Positions 24,834-33,645 of a stretch of 64,000 nt of DNA are shown piece by piece. The stretch spans positions 806,001-870,000 of the forward strand of contig NZ_CP019067.1 of assembly GCF_001989615.1 (NCBI RefSeq), in the 5' to 3' direction. The notes below the pieces were generated by a model. The model ran no database searches. It saw only the letters and a program-made list of their open reading frames with translations, and was not told the DNA's origin. Position numbers and translations under genes: made by a program. The stretch is from Halorientalis sp. IM1011. Its GTDB lineage: Archaea; Halobacteriota; Halobacteria; Halobacteriales; Haloarculaceae. Each line of letters opens with the position of its first letter. Position 1 is the first letter of the stretch.

Positions 24834-26120
24834 ATGGCCACTGGCAGCGCCCTCGTGTTGACCACGCAGCAACAGAGCGGGCTGGCGATCGTCCGGTCGC
24901 TGGGCCGCCGCGGGGTGACGATCGTGGCGGGCGGTTCCGAGGAGCCGACGCTCGGGATGCTCTCGCGGTTCAGCGACGGTCGGTACGTCCATCCGGAACC
25001 GGGAGCGGGGGCGCAGCGCTTCCTCGATCACCTGCTCTCGTACCTCGAGACCGCCGACCACGACTACGTGTTCGGTCCGACCGACTGGATGACCGCGCTA
25101 CTCTCGAAACACGAGCGCGAGATCGTGGACACCGGGACTCGCCCGGCCGTCGAGGACTGGGACACTTTCGCGGCGGTGTTCGACAAGGCTCGCCTGTTCG
25201 ACGGCCTTGCCGACGTGGACGTACCGACCCCCGACACCCGCGCCCCCGAGACCGTCGAGGACGTCGAAGCGATCGCTCCCGACCTGTCCTATCCCGTAGT
25301 CGTCAAACCCCGGAGCAAGACCCGCTGGGACGACAGCGGGCAGTGTTCGACGTATCTCGTCGACGACAGCAGCTACGCCTCGTCGCCGGACGAACTGGTC
25401 GAGACCTACCGGTCGGTGCTGGCCGACGAGCCAGACCTCCGGGACTGGCCGCCGATCGTCCAGACGTACGTCCCCGGCGAGACGACGACGACGGTGGTGC
25501 TGGCCGACGAGGGCGACGTACGGGCACACTTCCAGGAGCGACGACTCCGGACGGTCCCGCCGTCGGGCGGGAGTTCCGCCCTGCTCAGCGTCGTCGACGA
25601 CGACCGAATGGCCCGCTACGCCGAGCGTGTGATCGCGGCTATCGACTGGACCGGCCCGGCACAGGTCGAGTTCATGCAGCGCCCGGACGGCGAGTACGTC
25701 CTCATCGAGGTCAACGGGCGCTACTGGGGGTCGCTGCCGTTCGCCATCAACTGCGGCGTCGACTTCCCGTGGCTGCACTACCGCCAGCTCCGCGGCGAGA
25801 CGGTCTTCCACGACGGCGACTACCGGACCGACGTGATCCAGCGCCGGACCCGACAGGATCTCGAGTGGCTCGGTCACCAGCTCGCCGACCGCAACTACCG
25901 GGCGCTGGGGCCGTTCCTCGCGGATTTCCTCCGGGCGGACCACACGTTCGTCTCGCTCCGGGACCCGCTGCCGACGCTGTGGATACTGAGACAGGTTCCG
26001 GGCACGCTCTTCGAGGAGGGACGGGACGTCGCCGGGACGGACGCGACGGAGCGCGAGGACCCGCAGCCTCGCGGCTCGTCGACGGGTGACGGCCGAAAAA
26101 ACGCGGGGGAGCCGGGTTAG
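24834..26120 (+). CDS. ATP-grasp domain carboxylate ligase, substrate unknown
   Basis: 428 residues. An N-terminal Rossmann-like pre-grasp domain (ALVLTTQQQSGLAIVRSLGR, DYVFGPTDWMTALL) is followed by the ATP-grasp fold: YPVVVKPRSKTRWDD, a hinge near PPIVQTYVPGETTT, and the Mg/ATP site AQVEFMQRPDGEYVLIEVNG with NGRYWGS. This resembles carbamoyl-phosphate-synthase-type ATP-grasps that join a carboxylate to an amine. Start ATG 24834 fits the TATA element upstream. The C-terminal 30 residues are hydrophilic and probably disordered. The end overlaps the convergent pyrophosphatase stop by 4 bp. Confidence 0.87.
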   Translation: MATGSALVLTTQQQSGLAIVRSLGRRGVTIVAGGSEEPTLGMLSRFSDGRYVHPEPGAGAQRFLDHLLSYLETADHDYVFGPTDWMTALLSKHEREIVDTGTRPAVEDWDTFAAVFDKARLFDGLADVDVPTPDTRAPETVEDVEAIAPDLSYPVVVKPRSKTRWDDSGQCSTYLVDDSSYASSPDELVETYRSVLADEPDLRDWPPIVQTYVPGETTTTVVLADEGDVRAHFQERRLRTVPPSGGSSALLSVVDDDRMARYAERVIAAIDWTGPAQVEFMQRPDGEYVLIEVNGRYWGSLPFAINCGVDFPWLHYRQLRGETVFHDGDYRTDVIQRRTRQDLEWLGHQLADRNYRALGPFLADFLRADHTFVSLRDPLPTLWILRQVPGTLFEEGRDVAGTDATEREDPQPRGSSTGDGRKNAGEPG

Positions 26121-26647
26121 AAGTTCTCTTCGTAGAGGTCCATCGCGTGTTCGATGGCGTCCATCGCGGCCTGCTTGTCCTCCCAGCCCTGCGTCTCGAC
26201 TTCCTTGCCCTCCTCTAAGTTCTTGTAGGTCGCGAAGAACTCGTCGATCTCGTCGAGTTGTTGCTGGGGGATGTCCGAGAGGTTCTGGATGTGATCGAAG
26301 CGCGGGTCCTCGGTGGGGACGGCGATGACCTTGTCGTCCTGTTCACCGTCGTCGTCCATCTTCATCAGCGCGACCGGGCGGGCCTCGATGACACAGCCGG
26401 GGAACGTCTGGTCCTCGACGAGGACGAGCACGTCGAAGGGGTCCTCGTCGTCGTAGTAGGACTGCGGGATGAACCCGTAGTCCGAGGGGTAGTGGACGTT
26501 GCTGTGGAGCACCCGGTCCAGCACGACGCCGGGGACGTCCTTGTCGTACTCGTACTTGTTGCGCTCGCCTTTGAGACACTCGACGACCGCGTAGATCTCT
26601 TCGGGCGGGTTCGGCCCAGTTTCGAGGTCTTCCCAGAGGTTCGTCAT
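26117..26647 (-). CDS. ppa: inorganic pyrophosphatase (family I)
   Basis: 176 residues. The soluble family I pattern is complete: YAVVECLKGERNKYEYD, YPSDYGFIPQSYYDDEDP, the metal-binding DPFDVLVLVED, and IAVPTEDPRFDHI. It hydrolyses PPi to drive biosynthesis. ATG 26647 begins the conserved N-terminus MTNLWEDLETGPNPP. A TACTTTTT stretch about 28 bp upstream looks like its TATA element. Length matches other archaeal enzymes. Confidence 0.96.
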   Translation of the reverse strand: MTNLWEDLETGPNPPEEIYAVVECLKGERNKYEYDKDVPGVVLDRVLHSNVHYPSDYGFIPQSYYDDEDPFDVLVLVEDQTFPGCVIEARPVALMKMDDDGEQDDKVIAVPTEDPRFDHIQNLSDIPQQQLDEIDEFFATYKNLEEGKEVETQGWEDKQAAMDAIEHAMDLYEENF

Positions 26648-26928
26648 CACCTGCCCGTGCGACAGCGGGCCAAAAAGTACTTTCGTAATCCGTACCGAGC
26701 ACGAGACGAGCATCCGGTCCCGTATCGTGGCCCGCTAGCCCCCGTCCGCGAACCGAGGGCTGGCGGTGGCTACGACGCCACCACTGGCGTGTATTCCATG
26801 TGAATAAAAAATCAGACATGAGAATGGCTGAAACCCCCCAGCGGCGTACAACAATATTCATTTCGAGACGAACCTGCAAGGAGAAATCACGCGACACTGG
26901 CGTCGAATCGGCAGGAACTCCGTTCTAG

Positions 26929-26966
26929 TTAACAAGGGTTAAATGGCGTGGTGACATTTAGTTAAG
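26929..26966 (+). promoter_or_regulatory. promoter with dyad overlapping the TATA element of the PadR gene
   Basis: TTAAC-AAGG-GTTAA (26929-26942) is a perfect 5-bp inverted repeat overlapping GGGTTAAAT, the TATA-like element about 28 bp upstream of the ATG. A related half-site TTTAGTTAAG follows at 26957-26966. This layout would suit autorepression by the winged-helix protein encoded downstream. The rest of the gap 26648-26928 is AT-rich non-coding DNA with no supported gene. Confidence 0.5.
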
Positions 26967-26967
26967 T

Positions 26968-27327
26968 ATGTCAGAGTCACAAACTGTAGAGGCTGACCTG
27001 GAGGTCGCGCGCGAACTCACAGCGTTTCAGCGTAACATTCTCGTCATTCTGAGTGAGGAGCCCCGGTACGGGCTCGCGATCAAGCGGGAACTCGAGGCCT
27101 ACTACGACTCGGAAGTCAACCACGGGCGGCTCTACCCCAACCTCGACGACCTCGTCGAGATGGGCCTGGTCGAGAAGAGTGAACTCGACAAGCGAACCAA
27201 CCAGTACGCGCTGACCGAGGCCGGTCACGACGTGTTGCTCGATCAGCTCTCCTGGATGTTCGGTCGGTTCGTCACCGACGAGAGTCGGGCCGACGAACTG
27301 GAAGCGCTCGTCGACGAACAGCGCTAG
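26968..27327 (+). CDS. PadR-type winged-helix regulator, RosR-like
   Basis: 119 residues. Winged-helix core ILVILSEEPRYGLAIKRELE, YDSEVNHGRLYPNLDDLVEM, LVEKSELDKRTNQYALTEAG, a pattern typical of PadR proteins. A C-terminal helix would mediate dimerisation. In length and motif it resembles RosR, the oxidative-stress regulator of Halobacterium, from memory; I cannot confirm orthology. An inverted repeat overlaps its own TATA box. The TAG stop shares a CTAG with the convergent gene. Confidence 0.87.
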   Translation: MSESQTVEADLEVARELTAFQRNILVILSEEPRYGLAIKRELEAYYDSEVNHGRLYPNLDDLVEMGLVEKSELDKRTNQYALTEAGHDVLLDQLSWMFGRFVTDESRADELEALVDEQR

Positions 27328-27947
27328 AACGAGTCGGCAATCTCGAGCGTAAGCGCGACCGAACGGTCTAGCCGGTCTCGCTGTTTCTCGCTCGGCCACG
27401 CGTTCCGCGGGAAGTATTCGGCCACGAACTCTTCTATTTCGTCGTCGGTCGCCGAGTCGATGGGCTTGGCGTAGTGGTTGTTCATGAACTCCGCCAGCGC
27501 CGCGGCGTTCTCGCCGTGGACCGCGCCGTGTTCCGCACCGACTGCCTCGGCGATCTCACGGTTGCGTTCGGCGATTGCGTCCCACTCCGCACCGTCACCG
27601 GGTCCGCCCAGCGGTCGCTCGATTCCCCGGTCGACGTCCTCGATCGCGTCCATCTGGACCACCCCGTCCTCCAGCCACTCCTCGGGGTGGAGCACCAGCG
27701 TCTCGTGAGTGTCGTCCTCGCGGACGCGAGCAGTGAAGTCGTACTCGTCGAGCAACGACGCCCGGCGCTTTCGGTAGGCCGCCGCCTCCTGTTCGTCGAC
27801 GGCGTCCCTGGCCAGCCGTGTCAGCCGCTCCACGTCGTCGATCACGTCCTGTGGAACCTCGGCGGACTCGTCGGTACCTTCGTCACTGGCCACAGCGCCC
27901 GGTCCGGCCACCGGTACCGCCTCGGGATCGGGTGTCTCGTCAGTCAT
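27324..27947 (-). CDS. rnhA-operon acidic protein, unknown function
   Basis: 207 residues, strongly acidic, no membrane segment. An N-terminal disordered stretch precedes helical regions such as VERLTRLARDAVDEQEAAAY and EFMNNHYAKPIDSATDDEIE, with a basic AYRKRRASLLDEYDF. It overlaps the end of rnhA by 8 bp. In haloarchaea a protein of this kind commonly follows rnhA (annotated as rnhA operon protein, from memory). A role with RNase HI is inferred only from synteny. Confidence 0.82.
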   Translation of the reverse strand: MTDETPDPEAVPVAGPGAVASDEGTDESAEVPQDVIDDVERLTRLARDAVDEQEAAAYRKRRASLLDEYDFTARVREDDTHETLVLHPEEWLEDGVVQMDAIEDVDRGIERPLGGPGDGAEWDAIAERNREIAEAVGAEHGAVHGENAAALAEFMNNHYAKPIDSATDDEIEEFVAEYFPRNAWPSEKQRDRLDRSVALTLEIADSF

Positions 27948-28533
27948 CGTCCAGTGCCTCGTTCGCCAGTTCGTCGGCGCGCTCGTTTATCTCCCGCGGT
28001 ACGTGGGTCAGCGACCAGTCGTCGAACCCGGCGAGCAGCTCCCTGACCGTCACGCGGTGTTCGCGCAACTCGGGGTCGTTTGCGTCGTACTCCCCGCGGA
28101 CCTGTTTGACGATCAACTCGGAGTCGCCCCGAATCTCCACCGTCTCGAAGCCGAAATCGCCGGCCACCTCCAGGGCCTTCGTCAACGCCTCGTACTCGGC
28201 CTGATTGTTCGTGGCTCGGCCGATCCGTTCGCCGCCCTCCGTGGCGATGCCGTCGCCGGTGACGACCACCCAGCCGACGGCCGCCGGGCCGGGATTGCCG
28301 CGGCACGCCCCGTCGAAGTAAACGTGTGCACGGCCGCCGCCGTCACGGAGCAACGCTTCGATGGCTTCCGGCGAGTCGCCCTGCACGACGACCTTGTCGT
28401 CGTAGGCGACCGCCGTCGCACCGCCGTGCGTGGCCCGCCACCGTTCGTGGTCCGTGTTCCCCTCCTGCACGTCGACACCGGCGTCGGCCAACCGCTCGCG
28501 GGCCTCGGCCACGTCGCACTCGATGACCGGCAT
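27940..28533 (-). CDS. rnhA: ribonuclease HI
   Basis: 197 residues. An N-terminal 65-residue extension is followed by the RNase H fold with catalytic acids in VYFDGACRGNPGPAAVGWVV (Asp), NNQAEYEALTKALEV (Glu) and IRGDSELIVKQV (Asp). The last acid lies in the C-terminal ERADELANEALD. It degrades the RNA of RNA-DNA hybrids. The compact catalytic domain lacks the basic protrusion of the E. coli enzyme, as in other archaeal type 1 enzymes. Confidence 0.95.
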   Translation of the reverse strand: MPVIECDVAEARERLADAGVDVQEGNTDHERWRATHGGATAVAYDDKVVVQGDSPEAIEALLRDGGGRAHVYFDGACRGNPGPAAVGWVVVTGDGIATEGGERIGRATNNQAEYEALTKALEVAGDFGFETVEIRGDSELIVKQVRGEYDANDPELREHRVTVRELLAGFDDWSLTHVPREINERADELANEALDDD

Positions 28534-28724
28534 TGGCCCTCACTCGCCGGTGACCGGGTTTACCGTTTGTGGTCGCGACCGACCGCGGCCGGCGATTCCT
28601 CCGCCACGAGACCGCCGAAATCAATCCGTAGCGGTTCGGAGCGAACGTCTGACGCACGCAACACGAACCATAAAGTATTTGTCCAAGGATTTAAGCTGCC
28701 ACGTCGTACTACTATAAAAGTGCG

Positions 28725-29696
28725 ATGACACGGTCCACCCGTCAGCGGGAGCGCGAGCGCGAGGCCGAGACCGAAACTGAATCCACGGATGAAGAGGGGG
28801 TGCGTGCCTGTCCGGAGTGTGAGTCGGACAATCTGGTCAAAGATGCCGACCGTGGGGAGTTGATCTGTGACGACTGTGGCCTGGTCGTCGAGGACGAGAA
28901 TATCGATCCCGGGCCGGAGTGGCGGGCGTTCAACCATCAGGAACGACAGGAGAAATCGAGGGTCGGTGCCCCGACGACGAAGACGATGCACGACAAGGGG
29001 CTGACGACCACCATCGACTGGAAGGACAAGGACGCCTACGGGCGCTCCATCTCCTCGAAGAAGCGCAGCCAGATGCACCGCCTGCGCAAGTGGCAGGAGC
29101 GCATCCGGACGAAAGACGCCGGCGAGCGCAACCTCCAGTTCGCGCTCTCGGAGATCGACCGCATGGCCTCCGCACTCGGTGTGCCCCGCTCGGTTCGGGA
29201 GGTCGCCTCGGTCATCTATCGGCGAGCCCTGAGCGAGGACCTCATCCGGGGGCGCTCCATCGAGGGCGTCGCCACGAGCGCTCTCTATGCGGCCTGTCGG
29301 AAGGAGGGGATCCCGCGCAGTCTCGAAGAGATTTCCGAGGTATCACGCGTCGAACGCAAGGAGATCGGCCGTACCTATCGCTACATCAGCCAGGAACTCG
29401 GACTGGAGATGGAACCGGTCGACCCCAAGAAGTACGTCCCCCGATTTTGCTCCGAACTCGATCTCAGCGAGGAGGTCCAGTCGAAGGCCAACGAGATCAT
29501 CGAGACAACCGCCGAGAAGGGCCTGCTCTCGGGCAAGTCCCCGACCGGCTACGCGGCCGCCGCCATCTACGCCGCCTCCCTGCTCTGTAACGAGAAGAAG
29601 ACCCAGCGCGAGGTCGCCGACGTCGCCCAGGTCACCGAGGTCACCATCCGGAACCGCTATCAGGAACAGATCGAAGCGATGGGCATCCACAGTTAG
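28725..29696 (+). CDS. tfb: transcription initiation factor TFB
   Basis: 323 residues. The N-terminal zinc ribbon ([25 protein letters not shown]) is followed by the B-finger/linker region ([20 protein letters not shown]) and two cyclin-like repeats ([20 protein letters not shown] and [20 protein letters not shown]). The C-terminal helix-turn-helix ([20 protein letters not shown]) contacts the BRE. It recruits RNA polymerase to TBP-bound promoters. Haloarchaea carry several TFBs; a second full-length one lies at 50474-51445. TATA-like elements precede the gene at about 28670 and 28690. Confidence 0.97.
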   Translation: MTRSTRQREREREAETETESTDEEGVRACPECESDNLVKDADRGELICDDCGLVVEDENIDPGPEWRAFNHQERQEKSRVGAPTTKTMHDKGLTTTIDWKDKDAYGRSISSKKRSQMHRLRKWQERIRTKDAGERNLQFALSEIDRMASALGVPRSVREVASVIYRRALSEDLIRGRSIEGVATSALYAACRKEGIPRSLEEISEVSRVERKEIGRTYRYISQELGLEMEPVDPKKYVPRFCSELDLSEEVQSKANEIIETTAEKGLLSGKSPTGYAAAAIYAASLLCNEKKTQREVADVAQVTEVTIRNRYQEQIEAMGIHS

Positions 29697-29759
29697 GTTC
29701 TCGTCTGCGAAGGCGCGGACGGGACAGATTCATAGCCCGGAGTCACCAAGGACGGGTAG

Positions 29760-31016
29760 ATGCGCCTCGACGAGTTCATCGAGGACTTCCAGCGCGACGA
29801 GGCGGCCGACCTGCGACGGCTGGCCGAGGAGAAGTCCTACGCCATCACCGAGTATCTGGACGACGTGGAGCGGGAGCTCGACGAGACCGTCCAGGGTGAC
29901 TCCCTCTTCGGGTCGACGGCCCCGTCGATTTTCGTCGGCCGGTCGAACTACCCGGACGTGTCGACGGGCCTGCTCTCGCCCGTGGCTGGCCCCGAGACCG
30001 ACCCGACCGACTACGTGACCAGCGGCGAGTGGTACCAGCAGGGCTACTCCATCGACGACGTGTTCCAGCGCCGGACCGGCCTCCTGAACTCGACGCGAGC
30101 GGCGAAGGTCAACGTCGAGGACGTGTGGGACGGCTTCGTCGGCGTCCAGCGCGAGGTGGCCATCGCGGACGAACCCGTCGACGTGGAGATCGGTCTCGAC
30201 GGCCAGCCCGATCTGGACGTGGATCTCGACGACATCGGTGCACCCCGCGGACCGCGCGCCCGCGCCCGTGACGCCGAACTCGCGGAGAACCCCTCCGTCC
30301 CCCTCGAAGTCGAGAAGACGCTGGAAGACGACGACTGGCGGGCCGACGGCGCGATGACCTACCTCTACCGCCGCGGGTTCGACGTCTACGAGATCAACAA
30401 GATCCTCTCGGCGGGCGCGCTGGGCCAGGGGGCGAACCGCCGGCTGGTCCCCACCCGCTGGTCGATCACCGCCGTCGACGACACCGTGGGCCAGTACCTC
30501 CGGGGAACGATTCGCAACGCGAACTCCATCGACAAGACGGAGGTCCGGGTCAACGAGTACATGGGCAACACCTACTGGGTCATCATGACACCCGGCCAGT
30601 GGGAGTTCGAACTCGTGGAGCTGAAAGCCCCGGGGAGCATCTGGAACCCCGACCCCGACGCGGGCATGTACATGGCCGCCGACAGCGAGGGATACGAGGG
30701 CCGCACCGCCTACGTCGACGAGACCTCCGGCGCGTACTACGCCACCCGGCTCGCAGTGCTGGAACACTTGAAGGAGCGCGGCCGGCAGGCCAAGGTTCTC
30801 GTGGTTCGACACGCCTCTCCCGAGTATTGGGCTCCCGTCGGCGTCTGGCAGATCCGCGAGGGGATCCGCCACGCCTTCGAGCAGGAAGTGGGCGAGGCCG
30901 AGAGCTTCCGGGACGCGCTCACCGAACTCGCACCCCACTTCCCGATCTCGCTGGCCCAGTTGCGCCGGAAATCCGAGATGGTCTCGGGCCTGCAGGCACA
31001 GATCACGGACTTTTGA
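29760..31016 (+). CDS. nreA: DNA repair protein NreA with C-terminal PCNA-interaction box
   Basis: 418 residues. The Nre N-terminal domain (STAPSIFVGRSNYPDVSTGL, WYQQGYSIDDVFQRR) and C-terminal domain (YEINKILSAGALGQGANRRL, PTRWSITAVDDTVGQYL) are clear. The protein ends in QAQITDF, a QxxIxxF PIP-box. NreA is known in Haloferax to act with PCNA in mitomycin C resistance. No N-terminal zinc finger is visible, as seen in some Nre proteins. It is co-oriented with tfb, 63 bp downstream. Confidence 0.93.
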   Translation: MRLDEFIEDFQRDEAADLRRLAEEKSYAITEYLDDVERELDETVQGDSLFGSTAPSIFVGRSNYPDVSTGLLSPVAGPETDPTDYVTSGEWYQQGYSIDDVFQRRTGLLNSTRAAKVNVEDVWDGFVGVQREVAIADEPVDVEIGLDGQPDLDVDLDDIGAPRGPRARARDAELAENPSVPLEVEKTLEDDDWRADGAMTYLYRRGFDVYEINKILSAGALGQGANRRLVPTRWSITAVDDTVGQYLRGTIRNANSIDKTEVRVNEYMGNTYWVIMTPGQWEFELVELKAPGSIWNPDPDAGMYMAADSEGYEGRTAYVDETSGAYYATRLAVLEHLKERGRQAKVLVVRHASPEYWAPVGVWQIREGIRHAFEQEVGEAESFRDALTELAPHFPISLAQLRRKSEMVSGLQAQITDF

Positions 31017-31060
31017 GGCGGGATCGGTGCGGTTTTTGTCGGCGAGAGTGACGGTTCCAC

Positions 31061-31294
31061 ATGGCCCTCCCCGTCCCCGGGTTACCGGAACTGTTCGTGG
31101 CGCTCGCTGTGCTCCTGTTCTACGCCGTGTTCCTGCTGGGTCTCGTCGCACTGGGTGTCCGAATCGCGCTCGGGTTCATGGATCACCCCGAGTCCGAGGA
31201 GATTCAAAAGCGGGTCGCCCTGCTGGAGCGAAAAGTCGAGCGGCTGGAGGCACAGGTCGAAGCCGGCGAGGACACGGCGGACGACGGCGACTGA
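31061..31294 (+). CDS. small membrane protein with C-terminal coiled coil
   Basis: 77 residues. One hydrophobic segment of about 30 residues (VALAVLLFYAVFLLGLVALG and on) is followed by a charged heptad-like helix (EEIQKRVALLERKVERLEAQ) and an acidic tail. The N-terminal VPGLPELF recurs in the next gene as VPGAPELF, so the two are likely paralogues. The architecture resembles TatA-like or channel-accessory proteins, but no family is assigned. Confidence 0.72.
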   Translation: MALPVPGLPELFVALAVLLFYAVFLLGLVALGVRIALGFMDHPESEEIQKRVALLERKVERLEAQVEAGEDTADDGD

Positions 31295-31339
31295 TCGCGC
31301 GTCGACACAGTGAAGCACTCACCGGGAGTACCGGCGCAC

Positions 31340-31594
31340 ATGATATCGTCGCCCTCCGGTGCGGTCGTCTCGCCGCTCGTCGTCCCCGGCGTTCCTGGCG
31401 CGCCGGAACTGTTCGTCATCCTCCTGGTCGCTATCCTCGTGTTCGGCCTCCCGCTGGTGCTGGTCACTGGTGCGTATCTCTATCTCCGACGCGACGAGAG
31501 CATCGAGGAACTGGAGGCCCGGATCGACGATCTCGAAGCCGAGCGGGAGGACGGTGGTGTCGAATCCACCGGAAGTGAGCGCGAGGAGTTCTAG
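31340..31594 (+). CDS. small membrane protein with coiled coil, paralogue of preceding gene
   Basis: 84 residues from ATG 31340. A segment VPGVPGAPELFVILLVAILV leads into a single membrane helix, then YLRRDESIEELEARIDDLEA, a short coiled coil with an acidic tail. It follows its likely paralogue by 45 bp. The TAG stop shares a CTAG with the convergent DUF302 gene. Function unknown. Confidence 0.72.
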   Translation: MISSPSGAVVSPLVVPGVPGAPELFVILLVAILVFGLPLVLVTGAYLYLRRDESIEELEARIDDLEAEREDGGVESTGSEREEF

Positions 31595-32028
31595 AGGTTC
31601 TCGAAGGCCTCGTCGACGAGTTCGCCCGTCGTCGCGACGATGTCGTCCCACGCCTCGTCGTCCTCGGCCAGTCCGAGCAAGCGGGCGACGCGCATGATCG
31701 AGAGGTGATAGACCTCCTGCCGGCCGGGTTCGACCTCGCGGACGATCACGTTACAGGGCATCAGCCCGCCGAGTTCGATGCACTCGTCGAGCGCGCGGTC
31801 GGCGACCTCGGGGTTGCAGGCACCGAGGACGTAGTATGGGTCCCGATCCGAACCGATCTTCTCGGCGAGCAGGTCCGAGACGGAGAACTCGACGGCGACG
31901 CCGAAGCCGGCCTCGGAGAACGTCTCACGCGTGTGTTCGATGGCGTCCTCGTGGTCCATCTCCAGGGTCGCGCGTTTCTCGCCGATGTCGTCGGACTCGA
32001 TCAGACTGGGGTCTATCGGAAGCGTCAT
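31591..32028 (-). CDS. DUF302 family protein
   Basis: 145 residues. Features of DUF302: an N-terminal strand, DAIEHTRETFSEAGFGVAVE, FSVSDLLAEKIG, YYVLGACNPEVADRALDECI, and a conserved GLMPCNVIVREVE. The family is widespread in prokaryotes and of unknown biochemistry; the Cys in MPCNVIV is conserved. The C-terminal 30 residues form a helical extension. It is convergent with the small membrane genes. Confidence 0.88.
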   Translation of the reverse strand: MTLPIDPSLIESDDIGEKRATLEMDHEDAIEHTRETFSEAGFGVAVEFSVSDLLAEKIGSDRDPYYVLGACNPEVADRALDECIELGGLMPCNVIVREVEPGRQEVYHLSIMRVARLLGLAEDDEAWDDIVATTGELVDEAFENL

Positions 32029-32113
32029 CGTCCGAAACCAGTCGGCGGCGGCGGAAAAAGCTACCTCGGTCGTGCGAACGGGGTGACACGACGTGGTCCA
32101 GATGGGCGTGCCG

Positions 32114-32401
32114 TCACTCCGCGGTCTGGACGGGACCGGTGCCGATCACGTCGCGGACGGCTTCCTCGAACTCCTGACGGCGCTGGAAGTAGGTCTCGTC
32201 GACGTCGGCGAGTACGTCGGCGAGGTCACGGGGGCCGTCGGGCGTCCGGATCGTCGTGTCGCCCTCGCGTTGCTGGACGTAGCTCTTCTTCGCGCCCCAC
32301 ATCAGTCGCGCGGACACCTGTGCCAGCGGCACGCCCTCGACGGACTCGCCGTCGCCGAGTTCGACGGCGGGTTCCTCGTCTTCGGATTCCTCGTCGGCCA
32401 T
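32114..32401 (-). CDS. acidic haloarchaeal protein of unknown function
   Basis: 95 residues with a highly acidic N-terminus (MADEESEDEEPAVELG). The middle contains VPLAQVSARLMWGAKKSYV and DTTIRTPDGPRDLADVLADV, and the end YFQRRQEFEEAVRDVIGTGP. Small soluble protein, perhaps of a haloarchaeal DUF5789-like family (not certain). It lies between DUF302 and CetZ on the same strand but with gaps of 85 and 55 bp, so co-transcription is uncertain. Confidence 0.75.
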   Translation of the reverse strand: MADEESEDEEPAVELGDGESVEGVPLAQVSARLMWGAKKSYVQQREGDTTIRTPDGPRDLADVLADVDETYFQRRQEFEEAVRDVIGTGPVQTAE

Positions 32402-32456
32402 GTTTCGTGGTTCTCGGGGGCGCTGATTAGTTGTTTCGAAGGATGGCCGCGACCGC

Positions 32457-33536
32457 CTACATCAGGTCGTCGAGTTCGTCGTTCTGGAAGGCGTCTTTCG
32501 CGCTCTCGGTGGATTCTTCCTGCTGTTTGCTGGCCTCGCGAGCGCGGTCCATGAACTCCTGGACGCGCTGTGAGCGTTCGACGCCGCCGAGCAGGACGAG
32601 CGCGGCGATGCGTTCGCTGGAGAGGGGGAAGTCCCCGCCCCGGACTTCGAGGCTGCCGGTCTCCTCTTCGAGCCACTTGCGGGCGCGTTCGACGCCTTTG
32701 CGGGCGATGCGGTCGGGGTGGCCGGCGATCACGAGGAGGGCTTTGTCGGCCTCGACGGCCTGGGGGAGGGAGGTGCCGGTGAGGAGGGCTTTCCGGGCAG
32801 TGGAGGTGATGGCGTTGATGTTCTCGCCGGCGTCCTCGTCGGCCTTCGCGGAGGCGTAGCCGAGCGAGGCGATGCCACCGCTCGCGAGCGTGTTGATGAT
32901 CTCGCTGGAGTCGACGACCGACTCGCCGACGCCCTCGACCATCTCGCCCGCGGCGAGCAACAGGCCGACCCGTTCGGCGATGCGGTCGTTGATCGCCGCG
33001 AATCCTTCTTCGACGCTCTCGCCGGAGGTCTTCCAGGCGTCGTTGTCGATGACGAGCACGGAGTCGGCTTCTCTGGTGAAGGTCTTGAGCGAGCGACCGG
33101 CGTTGGCCTGGTAGATGGCGCCCTCGTCGCGGCCGGGCAGGACGCCGAGGCCGTACACCGGCATGGTGTAGACGCGCTTGAGTTCGCGGGTGAGCATGGG
33201 TGCGCCGCCGCTGCCGGTGCCGCCGCCGAGGCCGGCGACGACGAAGATGGCGTCGGCCTTGCTGGTGACGCGGCCGTCGAGTTCGTCCATGACCTCGGTG
33301 GCCTCGGCCTGCATGATTTCGGCCCCGAGTTCGTTGTCGCCGCCGACGCCGTGTCCTTTCACCCGGTCCTGTCCGACCAGCATCGTGTCGATGTCGAGAT
33401 TCTGGAGATCCGCGCGGGCCGTATTGACCGCGAAGGCTCCCTGTACCGCCTCGAACCCGCGGTCGTAGTCGAACTCCGCGAGCGCCTGCGCGATCTTCCC
33501 TCCTGCTTGCCCGACACCAATCAGGACGACTTTCAT
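32457..33536 (-). CDS. cetZ: CetZ-family tubulin-like GTPase
   Basis: 359 residues. The GTP-binding N-terminus KVVLIGVGQAGGKIAQALAE and the phosphate-binding glycine loop GGGTGSGG (about residues 104-111) define the tubulin/FtsZ superfamily. The wording near the start and SMVYGLG-like strand (TMPVYGLGVLPG) fit CetZ, not FtsZ. CetZ proteins polymerise and control cell shape and motility in haloarchaea. The frame continues far upstream of 33536, but only this ATG begins the fold. A TTTGATTA element 28-36 bp upstream fits its promoter. It is divergent from the pilus-like cluster. Confidence 0.93.
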   Translation of the reverse strand: MKVVLIGVGQAGGKIAQALAEFDYDRGFEAVQGAFAVNTARADLQNLDIDTMLVGQDRVKGHGVGGDNELGAEIMQAEATEVMDELDGRVTSKADAIFVVAGLGGGTGSGGAPMLTRELKRVYTMPVYGLGVLPGRDEGAIYQANAGRSLKTFTREADSVLVIDNDAWKTSGESVEEGFAAINDRIAERVGLLLAAGEMVEGVGESVVDSSEIINTLASGGIASLGYASAKADEDAGENINAITSTARKALLTGTSLPQAVEADKALLVIAGHPDRIARKGVERARKWLEEETGSLEVRGGDFPLSSERIAALVLLGGVERSQRVQEFMDRAREASKQQEESTESAKDAFQNDELDDLM

Positions 33537-33613
33537 ATCGCCATAGACACGAGGCCGACTAATCAAAGATGGGGGTGTCAGTGAACGGACTGGCCCGGTC
33601 CGGAGATCCGAGC

Positions 33614-33632
33614 GTTCAAGTACCGGAACGGG
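33614..33632 (+). promoter_or_regulatory. promoter 1 of pilus-like cluster
   Basis: GTTCAAGTACCGGAACGGGA: TATA-like TTCAAG about 28 bp before the ATG at 33646, followed directly by CCGGAACGGGA, which recurs at the cluster's other two starts. Confidence 0.5.
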
Positions 33633-33645
33633 AGCAGCGGCGATC

